The position numbers and the translations under genes are program-made. Positions 16,831 to 26,152 of a DNA stretch of 64,000 bases are shown one piece after another. Numbering within the stretch: position 1 is the stretch's first letter; every line of letters starts with the position of its first letter. Origin of the DNA: Chryseobacterium pennae (GTDB lineage Bacteria; Bacteroidota; Bacteroidia; Flavobacteriales; Weeksellaceae); the NCBI RefSeq assembly GCF_003385515.1, contig NZ_QNVT01000031.1, positions 1-64,000 on the forward strand, given 5' to 3'. The notes under the pieces were generated by a model. That model did not search any database. It was not told the DNA's origin and saw only the letters and a list, made by a program, of their open reading frames with translations.

Positions 16831-17709
16831 CTACGACTGGATATTTTCCGTTATTCTATACTCAGAAGGAGAAAGAGAAGTGTGTTTTTTAAAAAAACGG
16901 CCAAAAGCAGAGGTGGAATTGAACTGAAGTTCAAAAGCTATTTCCGAGATTGTCAGGTCCGGATTTCCCAGCATGACATAGGCTTCTTTCAACAGGGTTT
17001 CATCAATAACTTCATGAGGAGTCTTGCCACAGGCTTTTTTAATGATTTCAATAAGGTATTTGTTCGAAATACAAAGTTCATTGGCATAGAACTGAACGGT
17101 TCTGTGGAGTCTGATATTTTCCCGGATAAGTTGACTGAATTTAAGATAGAGATCCTTTTTCCCTTCTTCTTTCTCAGGATCTTTAACATATTTAGCATCC
17201 AGAATTTCGGCGGTTTCCAGCAGAAGATTGAAAATAATAGTGCGAACAATTTCTTCAGTAAATTTTCCCTGTTTTCTGGATTTCTTTTTGAGGTAATCCA
17301 AAAGGTTTTGTAATACCAAAGCATTTTTAGGAGAGGTTTTTACAATACTGTAGGAACCGTTGGAGAACAGGTTCATTTTCTCAATGATAAAAGGATTAGA
17401 TATATTTTTGATCAGAAAATTCTTGTCGAAGAATAATAATTTTATCCTGAAATCCTGACTGGTTTTCATAAATCTCACAATAGTAGACGGAGCTGCAACC
17501 AGAATGCTATGGGCATCAGCTTTATACTGATGACGGTCTATTTCAACACTTACTTCTCCTGCCGTACAGATGCATAGGGCATAATAATCCATCCTGAAAG
17601 GAGCTTTAGGAAATTCGAAAATGGGGTTTCCGGAGGAGATATAATAGGATTGCCGGCAGTCAATACTATAAAAAGACAGCGTATCGTGTAAGTTTTCGTA
17701 GGTTACCAT
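16831..17709 (-). CDS. AraC-family transcriptional regulator
   Basis: A 292-residue regulator. The last 100 residues carry the two helix-turn-helix motifs of the family (NELCISNKYLIEIIKK and TISEIAFELQFNSTSAFGRFFKK). The N-terminal part (1-165) is a cupin-like sensing domain of unknown ligand. It sits 90 bp upstream of the oleate hydratase gene on the same strand and diverges from the MFS gene, so control of fatty-acid hydration, of the transporter, or both is a reasonable inference; nothing in the sequence names the inducer. Confidence 0.88.
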   Translation of the reverse strand: MVTYENLHDTLSFYSIDCRQSYYISSGNPIFEFPKAPFRMDYYALCICTAGEVSVEIDRHQYKADAHSILVAAPSTIVRFMKTSQDFRIKLLFFDKNFLIKNISNPFIIEKMNLFSNGSYSIVKTSPKNALVLQNLLDYLKKKSRKQGKFTEEIVRTIIFNLLLETAEILDAKYVKDPEKEEGKKDLYLKFSQLIRENIRLHRTVQFYANELCISNKYLIEIIKKACGKTPHEVIDETLLKEAYVMLGNPDLTISEIAFELQFNSTSAFGRFFKKHTSLSPSEYRITENIQS

Positions 17710-17916
17710 TTTTGCTGTTGATTGATTTTTTATAGATTTTTTTTGAAATTTAAGGTTAAAAAGCCTATTGTTACTGCAATTTACGAATTTTATAAATATT
17801 TACTAAGGGTATGTGTCTAAAATATTTGTTTTTATTCGGATGCAGTTGATTGTTTGTTTTTATGATTGTTATTTAGAAAAAGGCTTAAAATAAAGGTATT
17901 TGAGCCTATTTTTCCC

Positions 17917-17924
17917 TAACTTTG
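17917..17924 (+). promoter_or_regulatory. Candidate -7 box of the MFS promoter
   Basis: TAACTTTG matches TANNTTTG and gives a leader of about 25 nt to the GTG start at 17956. A TTG occurs 14 bp upstream of the box, closer than usual. Confidence 0.5.
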
Positions 17925-17955
17925 CACTTTCAAATTTTTCCCCCCAAATATTATT

Positions 17956-19194
17956 GTGAAACTGATAAATGTATATACGAGTTCTTTTAAAGGACTCTCG
18001 CAGGAGAGTTGGATGCTGGCGTTGGTAATGCTTATCAACAGGGCAGGTTCTATGGTACTTCCATTTTTGGGAGTGTATATGACCAATCATTTACATTTCA
18101 GTATTGAAAATTCAGGAATTGTCCTGAGCTTTTTTGGAATAGGTTCGGTGATAGGTTCATGGTTTGGAGGAATGATCACGGATAAGATTGGAGAATATAG
18201 TGTACAGAGCCTGAGTTTACTGCTCAGTGTGCCTCTCTTCTGTATGATCCCTTTTTTCACAACAGAAGCGGGATTGGCCGGGATTATTTTAGCGCAGAGT
18301 ATTGTGAGTGAAACATTCCGTCCGGCAAACTCAGTTGCTATTACAAAATATGCCAAACCGGAAAATATTACGAGAGCATTTTCCCTGAACAGAATGGCAG
18401 TAAATCTTGGTTTTTCCATCGGTCCGGCATTAGGAGGTATTCTATCTGCTATTTCCTATGAATTTTTATTTTACAGTAATGCTTTAGCTGCTTTATTGGC
18501 GGGGTTAATGTACATTTGGTTTTTCAGAGGCCGGGCAAAATTGGCCAAACAGGAAGCTAAAAAAGTAAAGGAAGCAATAGCTGTTAAAAAGGAAAATTCT
18601 CCTTATCAGGACAATAAGTTTTTAATTTTCTGTTTCTTATGTATGCTGTTCTCGATCTGTTTCTTCCAGCTGTTCAGTACACTGACGATCTTTTACAAAG
18701 ATACCGCTCATTTAAGCCAACAGAATATAGGATATATTTTAGGATACAGTGGTTTTCTGATTGTTCTTCTTGAAATGGGGTTTGTACAGCTTTCAGAGAA
18801 ATATTTTACTCTGGCTTTTACCATGCTGATCGGAACTTTCCTTTGTGGATTTTCGTATGCAATGCTTGCTTTTGATTATAGTATTGTTATCCTATTGTTA
18901 TCCATGACATTGCTTTGTATAGGGGAGATCTGGACGCTTCCGTTTATGGCAACCATTACAGCTCTTCGCTCCGGAGAGAATAATAAAGGAGCCTATATGG
19001 GACTGAATGGGATGTCATTTTCCATCGCGTTTATTATTACTCCTTATATAGGAACATTGATTGCTGATAAATTAGGTTTTAATATTCTATGGATTGGAAC
19101 AGGAGTATTGGCAACAGGAATTGCGATTGCATTTTACTTTGTTATTCCGTGGATGCTTAAAGATAGGAAGAAAGTGGAAGGAGATTTGGTTTAA
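17956..19194 (+). CDS. MFS transporter
   Basis: A 412-residue integral membrane protein with about 12 predicted hydrophobic segments and the MFS loop GGMITDKIGE after the second segment. A basic cytoplasmic loop (RGRAKLAKQEAKKVKEA, around 195-212) separates two halves of six segments. Translation appears to start at GTG; no upstream ATG is in frame after the promoter box. The substrate cannot be read. It diverges from the AraC-type regulator. A strong terminator follows. Confidence 0.88.
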   Translation: MKLINVYTSSFKGLSQESWMLALVMLINRAGSMVLPFLGVYMTNHLHFSIENSGIVLSFFGIGSVIGSWFGGMITDKIGEYSVQSLSLLLSVPLFCMIPFFTTEAGLAGIILAQSIVSETFRPANSVAITKYAKPENITRAFSLNRMAVNLGFSIGPALGGILSAISYEFLFYSNALAALLAGLMYIWFFRGRAKLAKQEAKKVKEAIAVKKENSPYQDNKFLIFCFLCMLFSICFFQLFSTLTIFYKDTAHLSQQNIGYILGYSGFLIVLLEMGFVQLSEKYFTLAFTMLIGTFLCGFSYAMLAFDYSIVILLLSMTLLCIGEIWTLPFMATITALRSGENNKGAYMGLNGMSFSIAFIITPYIGTLIADKLGFNILWIGTGVLATGIAIAFYFVIPWMLKDRKKVEGDLV

Positions 19195-19222
19195 ATTCAT
19201 AACCGTTTCTTGTACAATATAC

Positions 19223-19256
19223 AAAACCCAGCCGAAATCAATTCGGCTGGGTTTTT
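19223..19256. terminator. Bidirectional intrinsic terminator between MFS and metalloprotease genes
   Basis: AAACCCAGCCGAA/TTCGGCTGGGTTT, a 13-bp perfect stem with a five-base loop, with T-residues after it on the plus strand and a shorter T-stretch on the minus. It sits between convergent genes. Confidence 0.85.
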
Positions 19257-19278
19257 CTTGGAAATAAAAATCTGAAAT

Positions 19279-22032
19279 TTATTTGATAATGACTTTTTTA
19301 GCTACTTTTTTACCATCTACATTGAAGACTATAATGTAGTTTCCTTTAGCAAAGCTGGTCAGATCTATTCGGGTATCATTCGTAATACCGGTTTGGCTGT
19401 GTACCAATCTTCCGGCAATATCAAAGATATGTACCTCTGTAGAAGCATTCTTTTTCATCAGGACATTGAACTTTCCATTAGAAGGATTAGGATAGATCTG
19501 GAATTCATCTTTTTCTAAGGCAGTCTCTTTTGCACCTAAAGTAGAAGAAACGGTTTGTCTGGTGCAAAGTTCTATAGCTGCAGTATTTACGGTTCCAGAA
19601 CTGTTATTAGGCTGAACATTATTCAACAGTGATGAGGTGTGTGCTGCAAGAATTTTCCAGGTTCCATTAGGATTTTGTCCGTAATACTTGCTTAGATCCA
19701 ATCTTATAGGTTCTATTTTTGCAGTAGGATTGGAATTCAGATTATTACAGCTTACTATTGGAGATGCACCTTCCTGATCAAATGTAGCTTTTAAAGTATT
19801 ACTTCCTGAACAGTTTCCTAACCAGAAAATATTTTGTTTGTTAGGTTCATATGGATCTGTTAGTAATAGACCCGTTTCCCCTATATCTGTATAATTTAGA
19901 TCTATAACAATATTAATATCCTCAATAGTAGCGGTCACAGGAACATTAATATTCATAGTAGCATGATTACCTTGGCCTGGTGAAAATGCAAACGGTCCGC
20001 TAGCCGCAGGGTATTGAGTACAGTTAAGGGTAACATTATAGTCTATAGCAAATGCAGGACTTGCTGCATAATAGACATTGCCTACCGACTCTACGATGAT
20101 GTATGCCTGCTGTGAAGGAGTAGAAGGAATTGTAATTGTTTCTTCTCCATCATTAGGTGTATTCGAAACAAGTTGATTAAATGTACTTCCTCCATCTGTT
20201 GATATTAAGATATTTACAGATTGTGTATTAATAGGAGCTGCATTAGTTCCTGCTACATCCCATTTAAGAAGATGAGAAGAGCCTGACGGATAATTTTGGT
20301 TTAACGAAACTGATGTAATCTTGAATGGTCCGCTGTTGCCATCTACACTTACGATGGCTTCATCACTTGCTGTTTGTCCACCTTCTGAGGCATTGTCTCT
20401 TACCAGGCTTACAAACTTCATATTTCTTGCAACATCAGAAATCATGTTCCAGGTGCTGTATAAACTTCCATTAAGAACTTCCGCAAGTGGGGGGAAATAC
20501 CGGGTAGGGCTGGGAGTTGGAGAATATACTCTGAAATTAGGAGTTGTTGTGGAGTTACGATCCGGAAAAGAATAACCGGCGGAAGTCGAAAGATCTGATT
20601 CTTCCCAGGAATAGGTAAAGGGGTCATTGTCAGGATCACTTCCTGCAGCTGTAAGTTTGAATGCAGTGCCTTTAGGAATGCTGTAATCAGAACCTGCATT
20701 CACCGTAGGTGGATGATTTGCCATATCTACTGTTGTTGCACAGCTTGTGGTTGTAATATAATTGTTGATCTGTTTGAGGCTGTGATGAAGGAACTGGTCG
20801 TTGAATTTATCAGCTACATCATGAGTTCCGGTTATACCAGGATAGCCCATAATAGTAACACCACTTCCAGGTTCGAGATAAGAGCCAGCCCCTGTTCCTT
20901 CATCTCTTGAAAAAGTGTGGTTAGCTCCAAACTGATGTCCCATTTCGTGAGCAGTAGCTATAGTAAATTCAAAACCTGCAGGACCAGCTCCCATAGATCC
21001 CATATAGGCAGCTCCTTTCTTTTTATCTATGAGTATTCCTGGGAATAGCGGAAAAAGGTCACCCTGACTGTCCTTACATACAGATGAGATCAGGCCGGCA
21101 TTTCCTCCTCCTGTTTTTTGGCCGGATAATAGTATACCTAAATCATAATTAGCTTCACCAATACGTTGAATCATTGTCATTTGAACTTCACCTCCCATCT
21201 TATTGCCAGAAGCTTGTGGGTTTGCGGAGTTGAACGTACTATAAGGATCCGTAGTCTTATCTAAGAAGATAATCTGATCATTATTGGCAATCAGGTTCAT
21301 ATGGATAGAGAGATCCCTTTCGTAAACAGGATTAATAACAGTCATTATATCATTAATCGCGGCTAATGCACTGGCAGTAGTTCCTCCATGGAAGGTACTA
21401 AACTCTCCGTCGGCAGATACTGCTAAACGGAAAGTCCTGAACTTCCGATCATTGGTGTTTCTTTGAGCTGTTATAATGGTCTCAATATTTTTTCCGTCAA
21501 CAGAACATTCAAAATTACTGGTGTCCGATAATATATTGGGAACAGCTGGGCTTACCAGATAAACAGATACTTCTTTTGTTGCTGGTTCTATAACCACAGG
21601 TTTTCTATCTTGGGCAAACATTATCAATTTTAGACCGTTTTGAGAGAGCGCAAAACTGATGGTTTTACTGGGGTCATTTACAGATACTCCTCTGTAAGAT
21701 TTGATATCCGGGAATTTTGCTGCCAATTCCGGAGCCATGTTTGAAGTTTCATAGACACTGTATTTTTCAAACTTTCCATCTAATCCGGGAATGTCTATGG
21801 TTACAGTAGATTGGGTTGCTGCCCCTGTTTTTGATACTGGAGCCGCCTGTAATGTTGATTTCAATTGATTGATATCCAGAATGTAGGCATTGGAGTAATC
21901 AGTTCCAATGTTCCTTTTAGAGTCAATTACATTTCTCTCATTGACTTTTGTTTTTTTCCAGAAGCTCTGTGCATACAGACTTTGGCCTCCTATGGCAGCA
22001 ATGGCCAGAAATAGGTAGATTTTTTTTTTCAT
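19279..22032 (-). CDS. Secreted reprolysin-like zinc metalloprotease with P-domain and T9SS sorting tail
   Basis: A 917-residue exported protease. A signal peptide (MKKKIYLFLAIAAIGGQSLYAQ region) is followed by a propeptide, then a metzincin domain with HEMGHQFGANH near residue 360 (three His ligands, catalytic Glu). An Ig/PKD-like segment (about 440-480) and a proprotein-convertase P-domain (about 670-820) come next. The last 75 residues are a type A T9SS sorting domain (YPNPSNGKF ... KKVIIK). The protein is therefore expected on the surface or in the medium, degrading proteins for nutrition. It is a single-gene unit. Pregnancy-associated pappalysin-like enzymes are a less likely alternative. 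Confidence 0.9.
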   Translation of the reverse strand: MKKKIYLFLAIAAIGGQSLYAQSFWKKTKVNERNVIDSKRNIGTDYSNAYILDINQLKSTLQAAPVSKTGAATQSTVTIDIPGLDGKFEKYSVYETSNMAPELAAKFPDIKSYRGVSVNDPSKTISFALSQNGLKLIMFAQDRKPVVIEPATKEVSVYLVSPAVPNILSDTSNFECSVDGKNIETIITAQRNTNDRKFRTFRLAVSADGEFSTFHGGTTASALAAINDIMTVINPVYERDLSIHMNLIANNDQIIFLDKTTDPYSTFNSANPQASGNKMGGEVQMTMIQRIGEANYDLGILLSGQKTGGGNAGLISSVCKDSQGDLFPLFPGILIDKKKGAAYMGSMGAGPAGFEFTIATAHEMGHQFGANHTFSRDEGTGAGSYLEPGSGVTIMGYPGITGTHDVADKFNDQFLHHSLKQINNYITTTSCATTVDMANHPPTVNAGSDYSIPKGTAFKLTAAGSDPDNDPFTYSWEESDLSTSAGYSFPDRNSTTTPNFRVYSPTPSPTRYFPPLAEVLNGSLYSTWNMISDVARNMKFVSLVRDNASEGGQTASDEAIVSVDGNSGPFKITSVSLNQNYPSGSSHLLKWDVAGTNAAPINTQSVNILISTDGGSTFNQLVSNTPNDGEETITIPSTPSQQAYIIVESVGNVYYAASPAFAIDYNVTLNCTQYPAASGPFAFSPGQGNHATMNINVPVTATIEDINIVIDLNYTDIGETGLLLTDPYEPNKQNIFWLGNCSGSNTLKATFDQEGASPIVSCNNLNSNPTAKIEPIRLDLSKYYGQNPNGTWKILAAHTSSLLNNVQPNNSSGTVNTAAIELCTRQTVSSTLGAKETALEKDEFQIYPNPSNGKFNVLMKKNASTEVHIFDIAGRLVHSQTGITNDTRIDLTSFAKGNYIIVFNVDGKKVAKKVIIK

Positions 22033-22241
22033 GTTTTTACTTTTTTAGGTTATTAAATTGATAATAACGTTGTTAAAAGTATAAATTAATCTCATAGGTT
22101 TGAAATATTTTATTTTATGTTAAATAATTGATTGTCATTGTTTTGTGATTGTTTTTCGTTGAAAATTATATTGTGTTTAAAAAACAGAATGTTTATTTTT
22201 TATGAATAATATTTTTTTTTGAATAAAATCATATTTGCATG
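22033..22241. other. Upstream region of the metalloprotease gene
   Basis: Extremely AT-rich. On the minus strand TATACTTTTA about 40 bp before the ATG approaches the -7 consensus but lacks its final G. No frame or repeat recognised. Confidence 0.35.
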
Positions 22242-22281
22242 AAATTATAAAGCAGCCCAAAAATGGGCTGCTTTATAATTT
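22242..22281 (-). terminator. 18-bp perfect hairpin, terminator of the 22.4-24.9 kb cluster
   Basis: AAATTATAAAGCAGCCCA and its exact complement flank an AAAA loop. It lies about 95 bp past the stop of the last gene of the minus-strand cluster, and the lower arm ends in a U-rich stretch. Confidence 0.7.
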
Positions 22282-22376
22282 ATATTGTAATAGCTTGAAA
22301 TAAGCAGATATATACAGTGATGAGAAAAGTTCCTCATTTTCTGTGCGTGAGCAAAAACGGATCTTTTAGAGGTATT

Positions 22377-22895
22377 TTAAATTCCCTTATCCCTGCTGTA
22401 AATATCTTCAACGGTTCTGTGATGCCTGTCGTATACCATTTTCCATGGAAGATCTGTTGTTTTTACCGGTTTCCATTTTTCAGTGGTTACAGAACTGTTA
22501 CTTTTCTTTATTTCGTTTCTACTGATAAGAGTTCCTTTCCTTTTATTTTCTTCAAAATCAATATTCTGAACATGATGAAGGTATTTTTGTACATGATTTA
22601 TGAAGACTGAAAAATCCCTGTTCCATTCATCAGAGATTCTGATCTTTTTATTTTTTCTGTTTTTCATCCAAAAGGTAAGTCTGTTCAGCCACCATGCGTT
22701 TTCCTTTAATTTAATGATCGGCGGCCGGTTCAGATAAATAATAAATTCTGAATGGTCATGGTATAGTATTTCAGAACCATAAAGAATCGTATCTATAGAA
22801 TCCCAGGAAAAGAAATGGGTTTCATCCAATATGGGAATATTGAGAATAAAACCTTCCGGATTGAATGTCATTGTTCTTAATTTATCATCATTCAT
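22377..22895 (-). CDS. Unrecognised protein, paralogue of the 22.9-23.7 kb gene
   Basis: A 172-residue protein with no signal peptide or membrane segment; I do not recognise its family. It aligns with the neighbour at 22944-23660: FSWDSIDTI with ICWSEIEAI, EFIIYLNRPP with EYRIFLNKKP, EWNRDFSVF with YYNVDFNTF, and KPVKTTDLPW with KPLKTTGFYK. The neighbour has an added N-terminal membrane anchor, so this one looks like the soluble form of the same domain. It is the last gene of a minus-strand run of four small envelope-type genes before a strong terminator. Confidence 0.65.
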   Translation of the reverse strand: MNDDKLRTMTFNPEGFILNIPILDETHFFSWDSIDTILYGSEILYHDHSEFIIYLNRPPIIKLKENAWWLNRLTFWMKNRKNKKIRISDEWNRDFSVFINHVQKYLHHVQNIDFEENKRKGTLISRNEIKKSNSSVTTEKWKPVKTTDLPWKMVYDRHHRTVEDIYSRDKGI

Positions 22896-22943
22896 GGGCT
22901 AAAATTCAAATTTTTCTGTTACTCTGGCCTACGCGGTACAAAA

Positions 22944-23660
22944 TTATATTTCTGTTGCCTGCTTTCTGTAATCTTTCAAACTGCCATTGTCAGCATAAGT
23001 TCCCCTGTCAAATAGCTTATAAAAGCCTGTTGTTTTTAGCGGTTTACTGTAAGGAATACCTATTATTTCATTTTGCTTTTGGGTATACTTCACATCATTT
23101 CCAAATGTACCGTTTAGGAAAGCAGATGATATTTTTTCGGTAAGTAAGAACTTTTCAATAGACGGGTAAAACGTATTGAAATCAACATTGTAATAATCAT
23201 CAATTTTTACCATTGGGAATTTTTCCTGTCTGGGCTCAGGTAAGATCTTATCATACCATTTAAGAGGCTGCTTGCGTACCGTTTCAGGCTTTTTGTTTAA
23301 AAAAATCCGATATTCCATAGTATGATATTCTCCGTCAAGAGGTGGAGAACTGATAAAGAAAATAGCTTCTATTTCACTCCAGCAGATGATCTGATTCTGA
23401 GTGTAGGTAGCAATTGTAAAGAAATCCTGATGGTATACCAGTTTTGCTTTATACTTATTAATTTCTTCTGTATGGCTTGACATGGTAACCCCTTTGTTTA
23501 TGGTGTATAAAATAAAAGACAGAAGGAAACTTACCATAGCCGCCGCTGAAATGTAATAAATATTCATCTTATTTTTTATCATCAGGACAATAACCATAAT
23601 GGCAATGATCAGAAAAATGGTAATTAAGATATTTAAAATAGTAATAGGATTAATTTTCAT
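22944..23660 (-). CDS. Unrecognised protein with two N-terminal membrane segments
   Basis: A 238-residue protein with hydrophobic segments at about 8-28 and 34-53, then a soluble domain paralogous to the 172-residue product next to it. Shared blocks are the WSEIEAI/WDSIDTI strand, RIFLNKKP/IIYLNRPP and the KP-[LV]-KTT motif near the C-terminus. The layout (two helices, then a beta-rich domain) resembles bacterial PH-like/YcxB-type membrane proteins, but that is only a structural guess. Function unknown. It is followed at 48 bp by its paralogue, so local duplication is likely. Confidence 0.65.
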   Translation of the reverse strand: MKINPITILNILITIFLIIAIMVIVLMIKNKMNIYYISAAAMVSFLLSFILYTINKGVTMSSHTEEINKYKAKLVYHQDFFTIATYTQNQIICWSEIEAIFFISSPPLDGEYHTMEYRIFLNKKPETVRKQPLKWYDKILPEPRQEKFPMVKIDDYYNVDFNTFYPSIEKFLLTEKISSAFLNGTFGNDVKYTQKQNEIIGIPYSKPLKTTGFYKLFDRGTYADNGSLKDYRKQATEI

Positions 23661-23681
23661 GGTTTAGAGGTTTGATACGGA

Positions 23682-23969
23682 CTATCTGTATTTTTCAATT
23701 CCCATTACTGTATAAGAAATAAGAAGAGTAAGGATGATAAGAAATGAAATACTAACAGGAAAGAGCCATAAACCTCTTTTTTTTCCAGGTTTATAATATC
23801 TGAACCGGAAAAGAGTTAAGACTCCAATACTGAATACAGCCAGAATATTCAATTCTATGAATGACTGAGGAATCTGGCCGTCTTTATATAAATAAGAGTA
23901 CCATACATGACTGATTCCGGCCAGCTGTAGTATTAATAGGATGATAGGTAGAATATTTACTGTACTCAT
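23682..23969 (-). CDS. Small three-helix membrane protein, unrecognised
   Basis: A 95-residue protein with hydrophobic stretches at about 5-25, 37-55 and 68-90, separated by short loops including the basic RFRYYKPGKKRG before the last helix. No family recognised. It sits 3 bp after the lipoprotein gene and 21 bp before the membrane-anchored paralogue, so it is almost certainly cotranscribed with both. Confidence 0.6.
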   Translation of the reverse strand: MSTVNILPIILLILQLAGISHVWYSYLYKDGQIPQSFIELNILAVFSIGVLTLFRFRYYKPGKKRGLWLFPVSISFLIILTLLISYTVMGIEKYR

Positions 23970-23972
23970 CTT

Positions 23973-24917
23973 CTATTTTGTGAAAGCCTTATACAATTGC
24001 CTGTTATTTACAAAATAAAGCTGGTTGTTGATTTTGTGAGGTATGATTTTAAATTCCGGATCGCTGCTTGACATTATTTTGAATTTCCCCTTCTGTTGAT
24101 TCATGAATATATCGATATAATAATACCCAGTTTCAACCCTATACGGAATGGATAAAACATAATGATTTCCGCCACCGCCCCATACCCAGGATTTGTTCAT
24201 CATGGCATAGTCATATTCCTTAAAAATATTTTTAGGAGGCTGAGCATCTTCAAGAGAAGTGAAATGCCTTTTAAATTTAGGAAGTATTTTTTTTTCTGTG
24301 GGCTGTAGCAAAGGGCTTAGAAATTGATCCAAAGAATAAGGAGCATTCAATATTATAAATTGATCCTGCCCCGTATGTACATAAAGATCTCCTTTTTTCA
24401 GATTATCTGTATATGGAATTTTATCCTTCGGAATATTATATTCAGCAGAAAAATACCGGATAAACAATGAATCATTGATCTGGTTGATTTCATAATCCGA
24501 TTTTTGAGTGTGAATACTTCTTAAACTATCTTCTCCTCTTTTATATCTGGCAGATTCGTCAATGATTTTTATGTCCTGTTTTTCTAATGTAATATCATTA
24601 AGGGCTTCATATTCCTTGTTTTTATTTTCTACAATAAAAAAGCCGTCACCATATACGAAAACACCGCTCTTAATACTATGACTCACACCAGTGCGAACAG
24701 AATAAAAACTGATAGTGTCCGGATAGTGTTTGTAAACCAGGGAAGAATCATTATATAAGATTTTATTTATCTCATTAACTACAGGCTGTATTACGATGTT
24801 GGAATTAGAGGTAGCTGGGAAAACCGGAATATCCGGAAATTTATCCTGTCCTTTTTCTTCTTTACAACTCAACAGAAGAATAGAAAGGACTCCCAAAAAC
24901 AAGTATTTATTCATCAT
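23973..24917 (-). CDS. Lipoprotein of unknown function
   Basis: A 314-residue protein with a lipoprotein signal: hydrophobic stretch then lipobox LLSC with Cys at residue 18 (17 from the second Met), followed by KEEKGQD. The mature part shows no recognised domain; it is rich in short hydrophobic strands and is probably beta-structured. Two consecutive ATG codons could serve as start. It is the first gene of the four-gene minus-strand cluster that ends at the 22242-22281 hairpin. Confidence 0.65.
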   Translation of the reverse strand: MMNKYLFLGVLSILLLSCKEEKGQDKFPDIPVFPATSNSNIVIQPVVNEINKILYNDSSLVYKHYPDTISFYSVRTGVSHSIKSGVFVYGDGFFIVENKNKEYEALNDITLEKQDIKIIDESARYKRGEDSLRSIHTQKSDYEINQINDSLFIRYFSAEYNIPKDKIPYTDNLKKGDLYVHTGQDQFIILNAPYSLDQFLSPLLQPTEKKILPKFKRHFTSLEDAQPPKNIFKEYDYAMMNKSWVWGGGGNHYVLSIPYRVETGYYYIDIFMNQQKGKFKIMSSSDPEFKIIPHKINNQLYFVNNRQLYKAFTK

Positions 24918-24989
24918 ATCTTTATGTTTCTACACTTTCCTCTCCATTTGTATCTGCTGCTTTTATTATTAATTAGATCTGTTTTAAAA

Positions 24990-25967
24990 TTATGAATTTT
25001 CAGTACACTTACAAAGAATTGAACTGACAATCATATTACCATGAACCCTGGAATTTTCAATAAACCAGAGATGCGTATCTTTTCCGCCGCACACGACTCC
25101 TGCAAGATATAAATTGGGAATATTGGTTTCCATGGTTTCAAGGTTATAAAAAGGATTCAGGCAATCGCCATTTAGTTCAATTCCTGAATTTTTTAAAAAT
25201 TCAAAATCAGGAAGGTAGCCGGTCATGGCCAGAACAAAATCATTTTCAATCTCATGTATCTGATTATTTTCATCCTTAAAAATTACGGAATTTTCTTTCA
25301 CTGCTGTCATTTCAGCATTAAAATAAGCTTTAATACTTCCTTCTGCGATCCGGTTTTCAATATCCGGTTTTACCCAATATTTTACACTTTTTGAAATCTC
25401 GGAATGACGGATAACCATAGTTACTTCTGCACCTTTTCTATAGGTTTCAAGAGCTGCATCCACCGCTGAATTGCTGGATCCTACCACCACCACTTTCTGC
25501 TTTGCATACGGATAAGGTTCGGTATAATAATGTTTTACCTTCGGAAGTTCTTCACCCGGAATATTCATTAGGTTAGGAATATCGTAAAATCCGGTGGCAA
25601 TCACTACATTTTTAGCTCTGTAGCTTCCCTTCGTTGTTTCAATATCAAATGCATCAGATTTTTTGGATACCTTCAGTACTTTTTCATAAAGATGGATATT
25701 CAGCTGTTTTTGTCGGGCAATTCCCTGATAATATTCCAGAGCATCCTGTCTTCCAGGCTTGGGTGCAGTAGAAATAAAAGGAACACCGTCAATTTCCAGC
25801 TTTTCAGCTGTTGAAAAGAAACGCATATACAAAGGATAGTTGTACAATGAGTTGACAATAGTTCCTTTTTCTATAATTAAATGATTCAAATTGTTTTTAC
25901 TGGCTTCAATAGCACAGTTGATACCAATAGGTCCTGCTCCTATAATAAGAATATCCAAAATTTCCAT
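24990..25967 (-). CDS. ypdA: YpdA-type bacillithiol disulphide reductase
   Basis: A 325-residue FAD/NAD(P)H flavoprotein. The FAD motif IIGAGPIGINCAIEA opens the protein (8-22) and the NADPH motif VVGSSNSAVDAA lies near 165. There is no CxxC redox pair, which separates YpdA from thioredoxin reductase; YpdA is known to reduce oxidised bacillithiol in Firmicutes, and Bacteroidetes with Bsh genes keep it. Start: ATG 25967 matches the family N-terminus (MxILDxxIIGAGP); the longer frame to 26039 would contain the promoter box. That box ends five bases before the ATG, so the mRNA may be leaderless. Confidence 0.88.
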   Translation of the reverse strand: MEILDILIIGAGPIGINCAIEASKNNLNHLIIEKGTIVNSLYNYPLYMRFFSTAEKLEIDGVPFISTAPKPGRQDALEYYQGIARQKQLNIHLYEKVLKVSKKSDAFDIETTKGSYRAKNVVIATGFYDIPNLMNIPGEELPKVKHYYTEPYPYAKQKVVVVGSSNSAVDAALETYRKGAEVTMVIRHSEISKSVKYWVKPDIENRIAEGSIKAYFNAEMTAVKENSVIFKDENNQIHEIENDFVLAMTGYLPDFEFLKNSGIELNGDCLNPFYNLETMETNIPNLYLAGVVCGGKDTHLWFIENSRVHGNMIVSSILCKCTENS

Positions 25968-25971
25968 ATTA

Positions 25972-25979
25972 CAAAGGTA
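25972..25979 (-). promoter_or_regulatory. -7 box abutting the ypdA start codon
   Basis: TACCTTTG on the minus strand fits TANNTTTG. Its last base is five positions from the A of the ATG, placing the expected transcript start at or next to the start codon. Confidence 0.5.
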
Positions 25980-26112
25980 CGATGTAATTGGGAAACTGTA
26001 TCCATAAGAAGGGATAAGATCATTGACGCTTAGGAACAAAGAGTAAAAATAAAGATCCAGTTTTATAGATCAGGTGTCAAACCCTAAAACTCTCTATATC
26101 TCGTATTGGCAT

Positions 26113-26120
26113 TAGTTTTG
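26113..26120 (+). promoter_or_regulatory. Candidate -7 box for the 26.2-kb lipoprotein gene
   Basis: TAGTTTTG fits TANNTTTG and lies 33 bp before the ATG, giving a leader of about 26 nt. Confidence 0.5.
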
Positions 26121-26152
26121 GTACTTTTTTTATTAACCACTAAATTAAAAAT

